A model generated the notes under the pieces. That model made no database searches, had not been told where the DNA came from, and worked only from the letters and a program-made list of their open reading frames with translations. The translations under genes and the position numbers were made by a program. Below are positions 13,249-17,872 of a stretch of DNA of 17,872 nt, one piece after another. The DNA is taken from NCBI GenBank assembly GCA_964425485.1, contig CAYRML010000028.1:1-17872 (forward strand). Direction: 5' to 3'. The stretch is from CAYRML01 sp964425485 (GTDB lineage: Bacteria > Bacillota > Dehalobacteriia > UBA4068). The stretch's first letter is position 1; the number at the start of each line of letters is the position of its first letter.

Positions 13249-14877
13249 ATGGCAAAACAAATCACATTCAGAGAAGATGCCCGCTATGCTATGGAAAGAG
13301 GCGTTAATGCTCTTAGCAATGCGGTTAAAGTTACATTGGGCCCCAAAGGGCGCAATGTTGTCCTGGAAAAAAAATTCGGTTCCCCTTTGATCACTAATGA
13401 CGGCGTGACTATTGCTAAAGAAATCGAATTGGAAGATCCCATAGAAAATATGGGCGCTCAGCTGGTCAAAGAGGTAGCGACCAAGACTAATGACGTGGCC
13501 GGTGACGGTACGACCACGGCCTGTCTTTTGGCACAAGCAATCATCAGAGAAGGTTTGAAAAACGTAGCGGCTGGCGCTAACCCCATGATTCTGAAAAAGG
13601 GTATCGAAATGGCTGTGACAACCGCTGTTGCCGAGCTGCTTAAAAACGCACAGAAGATTGAAAGTAAAAATGCCATAGCTCAAGTGGCTTCTATTTCTGC
13701 TAATGATCCGCAAATCGGACAATTGATTGCCGATGCCATGGAAAGAGTTGGCAATGACGGTGTTATCACTGTGGAAGAAAGCCAAGGTTTTGAAACCACG
13801 CAAGAAGTTGTGGAAGGTATGCAATTTGATCGTGGTTATCTTTCTCCTTATATGGTTACCGATGCTGAAAAAATGGAAGCAGTTTTAAATGATCCTTATA
13901 TTCTCATCACCGACAAAAAAATCGGTGCTATCACCGACATTCTGCCTGTCTTGGAAAAAGTTGTGCAAACAGGCAAACAAATCCTCATAATTGCCGAAGA
14001 TATGGAAGGCGAAGCTTTGGCTACTGTTGTTGTTAACAGGCTGCGCGGCACCTTCACCTGCGTAGCAGTTAAAGCCCCCGGCTTTGGCGACAGAAGAAAA
14101 GCTATGCTTCAGGATATCGCTATTCTGACTGGTGGTACTGTTATCTCCGAAGATGTCGGCATCAAACTGGAAAATGCTACCATAGAAATGCTGGGCCAGG
14201 CCCGCCAGGTTAAAGTTAATAAGGAAAATACTACTATCATCGATGGCGCGGGAGCTACTGAGGATATCGACGCTAGGGTGCAGCAGATCAGAAAACAGGC
14301 CGAAGAAACCACCTCTGAATTTGATCGGGAAAAATTGCATGAACGTTTGGCCAAATTGGCCGGAGGGGTGGCCGTACTCAAAGTCGGCGCCGCTACGGAA
14401 ACCGAACTTAAAGATAAAAAACTGCGCATTGAAGATGCTTTGGCGGCTACCAGAGCGGCTGTGGAAGAAGGTATTGTTTCCGGCGGCGGCTTGGCTCTTT
14501 TGCAAACTTTGCCTGCCGTGGAAGCTCTGCAAGCAGAAGGCGATGTGCAAACCGGTATCAACATTATCAAAAAAGCCTTGGAAGAACCTGTTAAACAGAT
14601 CGCTTATAATGCCGGTTTGGAAGGCGCTGTTGTAGTAGAAAAGGTTAAAGCGGCTGCAGATGGTATTGGCTTTAATGCCGCTAAAGAAATCTATGAAAAT
14701 ATGATCGAGGCCGGTATTGTGGATCCGGCCAAAGTTACTCGTTATGCTTTGCAAAATGCATCCAGTATTGCTGCCATGCTTTTGACCACGGAAGCTGTGG
14801 TTTCCGATATTCCTAAAAAAGAAGAACCTATGATGCCTAACCCTAATGCCATGGGCGGTATGGGTGGCATGATGTAA
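13249..14877 (+). CDS. groEL: Chaperonin GroEL
   Basis: 60-kDa chaperonin of 542 residues forming the double-ring folding chamber. It shows the family N-terminus (AKQITFREDARYAMERGVN), the ATP site blocks TLGPKGRNVVL and VAGDGTTTACLLA (residues ~30-97), the SQGFETTQEVVEGMQFDRGY apical region, and the Gly-Met-rich C-terminal tail (MGGMGGMM). Start ATG 13249 with AAGGAGG at 13231-13237. It follows groES by 45 bases and ends at a strong terminator. Long antisense frames across it reflect its codon bias and are not genes. Confidence 0.98.
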   Translation: MAKQITFREDARYAMERGVNALSNAVKVTLGPKGRNVVLEKKFGSPLITNDGVTIAKEIELEDPIENMGAQLVKEVATKTNDVAGDGTTTACLLAQAIIREGLKNVAAGANPMILKKGIEMAVTTAVAELLKNAQKIESKNAIAQVASISANDPQIGQLIADAMERVGNDGVITVEESQGFETTQEVVEGMQFDRGYLSPYMVTDAEKMEAVLNDPYILITDKKIGAITDILPVLEKVVQTGKQILIIAEDMEGEALATVVVNRLRGTFTCVAVKAPGFGDRRKAMLQDIAILTGGTVISEDVGIKLENATIEMLGQARQVKVNKENTTIIDGAGATEDIDARVQQIRKQAEETTSEFDREKLHERLAKLAGGVAVLKVGAATETELKDKKLRIEDALAATRAAVEEGIVSGGGLALLQTLPAVEALQAEGDVQTGINIIKKALEEPVKQIAYNAGLEGAVVVEKVKAAADGIGFNAAKEIYENMIEAGIVDPAKVTRYALQNASSIAAMLLTTEAVVSDIPKKEEPMMPNPNAMGGMGGMM

Positions 14878-14891
14878 TCAAGCCTGGCAAC

Positions 14892-14923
14892 AAAGGACTG
14901 TCCCTAGGGACAGTCCTTTTTTT
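14892..14923 (+). terminator. Intrinsic terminator of groESL
   Basis: Perfect inverted repeat: AAAGGACTGTCCC (14892-14904) and GGGACAGTCCTTT (14907-14919), followed by T through 14923. The minus-strand U-tract is only three bases, so it acts mainly on the plus strand. Confidence 0.92.
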
Positions 14924-15293
14924 ATGCAATAACAAATTCAGATTTATATCAAGATCAATTTCTGTGCCGCTTATGGCCGGGCCTGAGATTCCTATATCCG
15001 GCAGATGAAAATTATCTGAATATAAGATGGTTTTACCTTTGTATAGATTAAAGCCTATACTCTTTTTGTCGCTCGACAGGAAGTGCCGCATGGAACACAT
15101 CACCTTTGGCATACGGAATTGCCGGCATGGATGATGCCTTTGCTGAAACTAACAGCGCTAATCTTCAGTCCATGAATGACAGCATCAGTATTGATGATTA
15201 TGGAGAGATTGTCACTGGTTTCGGCTGTATTACCGCAAGCGGCCAAAACGATCATGAGCAAAATTATAATGGCGGTAAAAGTAATTTTTTCAT
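14917..15293 (-). pseudogene. Frameshifted lipoprotein relic
   Basis: A minus-strand coding relic spread over three frames. The ATG at 15293-15291 starts MKKLLLPPL and stops at once. One frame over, from about 15288, the sequence reads ITFTAIIILLMIVLAACGN, a lipoprotein signal with an LAAC lipobox, and continues to a TGA at 15102-15100. A third stretch GDVFHAALPVERQK follows, then SIGFNLYKGKTILYSDNF, HLPDIGISGPAISG and on towards the groEL terminator; this last frame stays open to 14843 inside groEL. Each switch falls at a run of A (six, three and five bases), so single-base indels would restore one protein of ~125 residues. It lies 58 bases after the stop of the minus-strand gene at 15352 and was probably co-transcribed with it. 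Family not recognised. Sequencing error in A-runs is the alternative to true decay. Confidence 0.6.
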
Positions 15294-15351
15294 TTCACAC
15301 ACCGCCTAACCTATTAATAGTATATCGGCCGCAGATATTAAAGGCATCAGA

Positions 15352-16137
15352 TTATGTTGTTGATGTTAACTGTGGCTCATTGCTATTGGTGGGCATGGTG
15401 ATCTTGATCTTTTTTCCGAAATCAAAAAAGGTGTTTTCGATGGTCAAACGGGCCGCGTTGTTTTCTTTAGAGCAGGCCGTAATTTGTGATTTTATTATGT
15501 ATTTATTATTTTTATCCAGCCAGATGGTATAGGTTATATCCTGAAAATAGTTTTCTATCCACTGATCGGATAAAGTAGGAGTGAATTGTATCTTTAATGT
15601 TCTATGTCTTTTGATTTTGTCTTTACCAAAATTTTGTAAGTTGCCTATGGACTGAAAATGAAAATTGCTTTCCGGATTTAGTTCACTGACCAAATGAGTG
15701 GCAGTAGAGGGATTATTATTTTCTGTTATGCGCCATTGCCCGTCCAGTGGATCTTGATGGTATAATTTATTTTCTATCTTATAAATATTCACCGGAGTTC
15801 CCAGTATACTGCCCGTGATATGGCTTTGATTGCCTTCCGCCACCTCTCCTTGCAGCAGAGAAAAGGTGCGTTTTTCCCCATCTATCTCCAATGTTGATTC
15901 ATTGGTAAAACGATAGCTGTCGCTGTTGAAGGTATTTTGGATGGATTGCTCGACCATAGTTTGTAATTGCACATTGCTTATAGGTGCGGAAAATTGGCCG
16001 CCGCCGAAAAAGATTATGATAATAGCAAAAATGATGATAATAGCGATGATAAAGACCATCCTTTTGCGCATATGATGTTTAGCGTGTATAATATTTTTGA
16101 GTTCATGCAGGCGATTTTTCAAAGGAAAATTCTTCAA
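15352..16137 (-). CDS. Membrane-anchored exported protein of unknown function
   Basis: 261 residues from a TTG start at 16137-16135, chosen because GAGGTG lies six bases before it; an ATG at 16167 would add ten residues but has no ribosome-binding site. After a basic N-terminus comes one strongly hydrophobic segment (MVFIIAIIIIFAIIIIFF), predicted as a single membrane anchor with the remainder outside. The exported part contains TFNSDSYRFTNESTLEIDG-like strands, GSILGTPVNIYKIENKLYHQ, GQWRITE, IWLDKNNKYIIKSQI and a Thr/Ser/Asn-rich C-terminus. The pattern of strands with a 'substrate, label, weight' look resembles LolA/LppX-type lipoprotein folds, but I cannot assign it. The frameshifted lipoprotein relic lies directly downstream. 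It is divergent from hpt. Confidence 0.72.
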   Translation of the reverse strand: MKNFPLKNRLHELKNIIHAKHHMRKRMVFIIAIIIIFAIIIIFFGGGQFSAPISNVQLQTMVEQSIQNTFNSDSYRFTNESTLEIDGEKRTFSLLQGEVAEGNQSHITGSILGTPVNIYKIENKLYHQDPLDGQWRITENNNPSTATHLVSELNPESNFHFQSIGNLQNFGKDKIKRHRTLKIQFTPTLSDQWIENYFQDITYTIWLDKNNKYIIKSQITACSKENNAARLTIENTFFDFGKKIKITMPTNSNEPQLTSTT

Positions 16138-16265
16138 TTTTTTCACCTCACAAAGTACTTTTTTCATATGGATATGTGCAAAAAAAATTTTTATTACAAA
16201 CGGTAAAAGGTAAGAAGGTTTTTCTATTTATAACAAAGAATTATAAGGAAGGAGGTGTATACCTG

Positions 16266-16814
16266 ATGAACAAAGAAATTTCCGGCATCATTCTTACTAC
16301 TGAAGAAATAGCAGCTAAAGTGGAGGATATGGCCAAAGAGATCACTTGTTTTTATCAGCAGGAAAAAGCTGAAGAAGTGGTGGTTATTGGTATCTTACGC
16401 GGGGCTGTTATTTTTTTAAGTGACCTCGTACGTCATATGGGTATTCCTTGCAGACTTGATTTTATGGCTGTCAGCAGCTATGGTGATAAAACTCAATCCA
16501 GCGGTTCTTTACGCATCCTTAAAGATATTACCGAAGATATCAGCGGCAAGCATGTCCTGATAGTGGAAGATATTATCGATACAGGTTTGACTTATGAAAG
16601 TCTGAAAAGTGTTTTGTGGGTCAGAAATCCCAAAACCTTGTCTTTTTGCGCTTTCCTAAACAAGCCTTCTCGCAGGATGGTTGATGTTAGTCCTGATTTC
16701 TGCGGTTTTGAGATCCCGGATGAGTTTGTGGTCGGCTATGGCTTGGATTATGCCGGCCGCTACCGAGAGTTGCCTTATATCGGCATTTTGGATCCGTCGG
16801 TATATCGCAAATAA
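16266..16814 (+). CDS. hpt: Hypoxanthine phosphoribosyltransferase
   Basis: Purine-salvage enzyme (182 residues) joining hypoxanthine or guanine to PRPP to give IMP or GMP. The PRPP-binding loop is VEDIIDTGLT at residues 100-109 with catalytic D105; the N-terminal GILRGAVIFLSDL, the FMAVSSYGD flap and the C-terminal DEFVVGYGLDYAGRYRELPYI-type block that holds the purine are all present. The start ATG 16266 follows GGAGGTG at 16251-16257. It stands apart from tilS and ftsH, its usual neighbours in many Bacillota. Confidence 0.95.
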   Translation: MNKEISGIILTTEEIAAKVEDMAKEITCFYQQEKAEEVVVIGILRGAVIFLSDLVRHMGIPCRLDFMAVSSYGDKTQSSGSLRILKDITEDISGKHVLIVEDIIDTGLTYESLKSVLWVRNPKTLSFCAFLNKPSRRMVDVSPDFCGFEIPDEFVVGYGLDYAGRYRELPYIGILDPSVYRK

Positions 16815-16870
16815 TTTATAATTGAATATTGCTTCCCAATTTTAGATAAAATAATTTGGAGGGATGCTTA

Positions 16871-17461
16871 ATGAATGCGGTAAGTAAATATAAATGGGAA
16901 TTTTGTAAAAATACCACAGAAGAGCTCTTATCCGGCCTGGTGTCTCTGGATGATCAAATATTGAAGACTTTGGATGGCCAAAACGGCATTTATATAGTTG
17001 CTTATGAAGGCAATGCCTTAGGTTTTCCCCTTTCTGTTGGTGGTGGTCCGAGGCCCGTTTATATTGGGGTTTCCAAATTTAACAGTTCCCGCCATTTTAA
17101 AAGCGGCAATACCGGCACATCATCTTTAAGACGCTCTTTAGGTGCACTTTTAGAGGCCGATTTGGGGCTTGTGCCTGTACCACGCTCGCAGGATCCACAA
17201 GATAAAGATCGTTATAACAACTATGCTTTTGATGAGGAAAGTGAGGAAAGGCTCACTAAATGGATGTATGATAATTTCCGGGTGGCTTTTTTACGCACGC
17301 CGCCCGATCAAATGGAATCTATCCAGATAGCCATGATCGATTATAATGTTCCTATATTTAACTTCCAAAACAATCCGGGCAATAAATATGGCGCTGAAAT
17401 CAAAGTCTACCGTAAAAAATGTGCGGAAATGGCATTCAATAATGGTCAACAAAATAAATAA
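16871..17461 (+). CDS. GIY-YIG nuclease-superfamily protein
   Basis: 196-residue protein with the two hallmark strands: GIYIV at residues 39-43 and VYIGVS at 63-68, separated by a longer-than-usual insert (YEGNALGFPLSVGGGPRP). After YIG come FNSSRHFKSGNTGTSSLRRSLGALL-type residues, with R87/R88 in the place of the catalytic arginine, and ERLTKWMYDNFRVAFL, where the metal-binding Glu may lie. The family's nucleases cut DNA in repair, restriction and mobile introns, but many small members are uncharacterised, and I cannot confirm a complete active site. The start ATG 16871 follows GGAGGG (16858-16863). It lies 56 bases after hpt with no terminator between, so it may share that transcript, and a strong terminator follows. 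Confidence 0.75.
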   Translation: MNAVSKYKWEFCKNTTEELLSGLVSLDDQILKTLDGQNGIYIVAYEGNALGFPLSVGGGPRPVYIGVSKFNSSRHFKSGNTGTSSLRRSLGALLEADLGLVPVPRSQDPQDKDRYNNYAFDEESEERLTKWMYDNFRVAFLRTPPDQMESIQIAMIDYNVPIFNFQNNPGNKYGAEIKVYRKKCAEMAFNNGQQNK

Positions 17462-17474
17462 ATAAGGAAATAGA

Positions 17475-17506
17475 ACAGCTCCCTTGGACAAGGGAGCTGT
17501 TTTTTT
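17475..17506 (+). terminator. Intrinsic terminator after the GIY-YIG gene
   Basis: Perfect 11-base arms ACAGCTCCCTT (17475-17485) and AAGGGAGCTGT (17490-17500), loop GGAC, then seven T at 17500-17506. Confidence 0.93.
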
Positions 17507-17520
17507 ATTGGCTTTTATTT

Positions 17521-17580
17521 TTTAATTATTAGTAGATATCTTTAATTATTAATAAATATCTTTAACCATTGATAAATACT
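17521..17580 (+). repeat. Three 20-bp AT-rich tandem repeats
   Basis: TTTAATTATTAGTAGATATC, TTTAATTATTAATAAATATC and TTTAACCATTGATAAATACT stand head to tail with no spacer. Units 1 and 2 differ at two positions; unit 3 is more diverged. They lie between the GIY-YIG terminator and the next gene start at 17681, so they could be upstream regulatory sites. Confidence 0.85.
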
Positions 17581-17680
17581 TCTTATTTTTACTTTTAGCG
17601 GCAGGAAAAAATATGATTAATGGCGAAAAACAGATAAATATGCATAAATGGCTGTTGTTTCTTTTTAGAAAGGGACGGAT

Positions 17681-17872
17681 ATGGAATATAAAGCTTCTCA
17701 TATTACCATAATAAAGTATGTGGCATTTATTACTGTTTTGCTTCTTTGCATATTTACACCTTTTGCTGCTGCCGAAGCGGAAATCGGTGCCAGCACATCC
17801 GCAACTGTGATCAGTACGCCCACTGACTTTAACAATTATAAACAGGGAACGGTCAATGCCTCTTCTCTGAAT
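17681..17872 (+). CDS. Secreted protein, N-terminal part (cut by window end)
   Basis: 64 codons open to the window end. The start ATG 17681 follows GAAAGGGACGG at 17668-17678. The N-terminus is a signal peptide: MEYKASHITIIKYVAF, then a hydrophobic core (ITVLLLCIFTPF) and an AAAEA cleavage region near residue 31. The mature part begins EIGASTSATVISTPTD, a Ser/Thr/Ala-rich stretch typical of exported cell-surface or periplasmic proteins. No domain can be named from this length. Confidence 0.75.
   Translation, partial: MEYKASHITIIKYVAFITVLLLCIFTPFAAAEAEIGASTSATVISTPTDFNNYKQGTVNASSLN

Noticed and set aside
13885..14754. 289-codon antisense frame across groEL
   Set aside because: Shadow of groEL codon bias; Phe/Ser-rich translation with no family pattern or ribosome-binding site. 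The same holds for antisense frames at 13213-13824 and 14109-14570.
15106..15309. 67-codon plus-strand frame (MAYGIAGMDDAF...)
   Set aside because: It lies on the opposite strand to the lipoprotein relic and has no ribosome-binding site; the minus-strand reading with lipobox is more coherent.

Overview
The window looks like chromosomal housekeeping DNA from a low-to-moderate-GC anaerobic member of the Bacillota. Clues are the alr-antitoxin-mazF order seen in Bacillus and Clostridia, CIRCE control of groESL, a tRNA-sensing T-box leader, a GerMN lipoprotein, strong AGGAGG ribosome-binding sites and many U-rich intrinsic terminators. A Negativicutes or related clostridial lineage is plausible, but no marker here fixes the genus. 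No phage, IS element, CRISPR array, rRNA or tRNA gene was seen. A 10-base run of N at 3094-3103 shows this is draft or metagenome assembly.

Layout, left to right. Bases 1-1329 carry the 3' end of nnrD and then alr. Bases 1378-2060 carry a toxin-antitoxin pair with its own promoter: a very short antitoxin, a strong terminator-like hairpin, mazF and a terminator. A lone C26 glutamine-amidotransferase-type peptidase follows. A near-consensus promoter at 2822 starts a tightly packed operon of family 4 uracil-DNA glycosylase, tsaE, tsaB, rimI and tsaD, giving three tRNA t6A genes plus an acetyltransferase. An AT-rich gap with a DnaA-box-like pair and a 25-bp palindrome precedes a soluble histidine kinase; cysE with a near-perfect promoter follows. 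Between cysE and the next leader lie two small minus-strand genes of 48 and 52 codons, one ending in a CxxCxxC tail.

Bases 8647-10863 form the most coherent regulatory unit. A T-box leader with a probable Phe (UUC) specifier precedes a phenylacetate-CoA ligase and a tandem-ACT protein. One reading is that uncharged tRNA-Phe switches on arylacetate activation so that phenylacetate can be salvaged to phenylalanine. Then come a GerMN lipoprotein and moaA, convergent on a shared terminator, and CIRCE-groES-groEL with a terminator.

Right part: a minus-strand membrane-anchored protein of unknown function, followed downstream by a frameshifted lipoprotein relic that runs into the groEL terminator; hpt; a GIY-YIG-type protein with a strong terminator; three 20-bp AT-rich tandem repeats; and the start of a secreted protein cut by the window edge.

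The items most worth a second look are the antitoxin that lacks room for a DNA-binding domain, the terminator between antitoxin and toxin, the probable Phe T-box on paaK-ACT, and the unannotated small Cys-tailed gene beside cysE.
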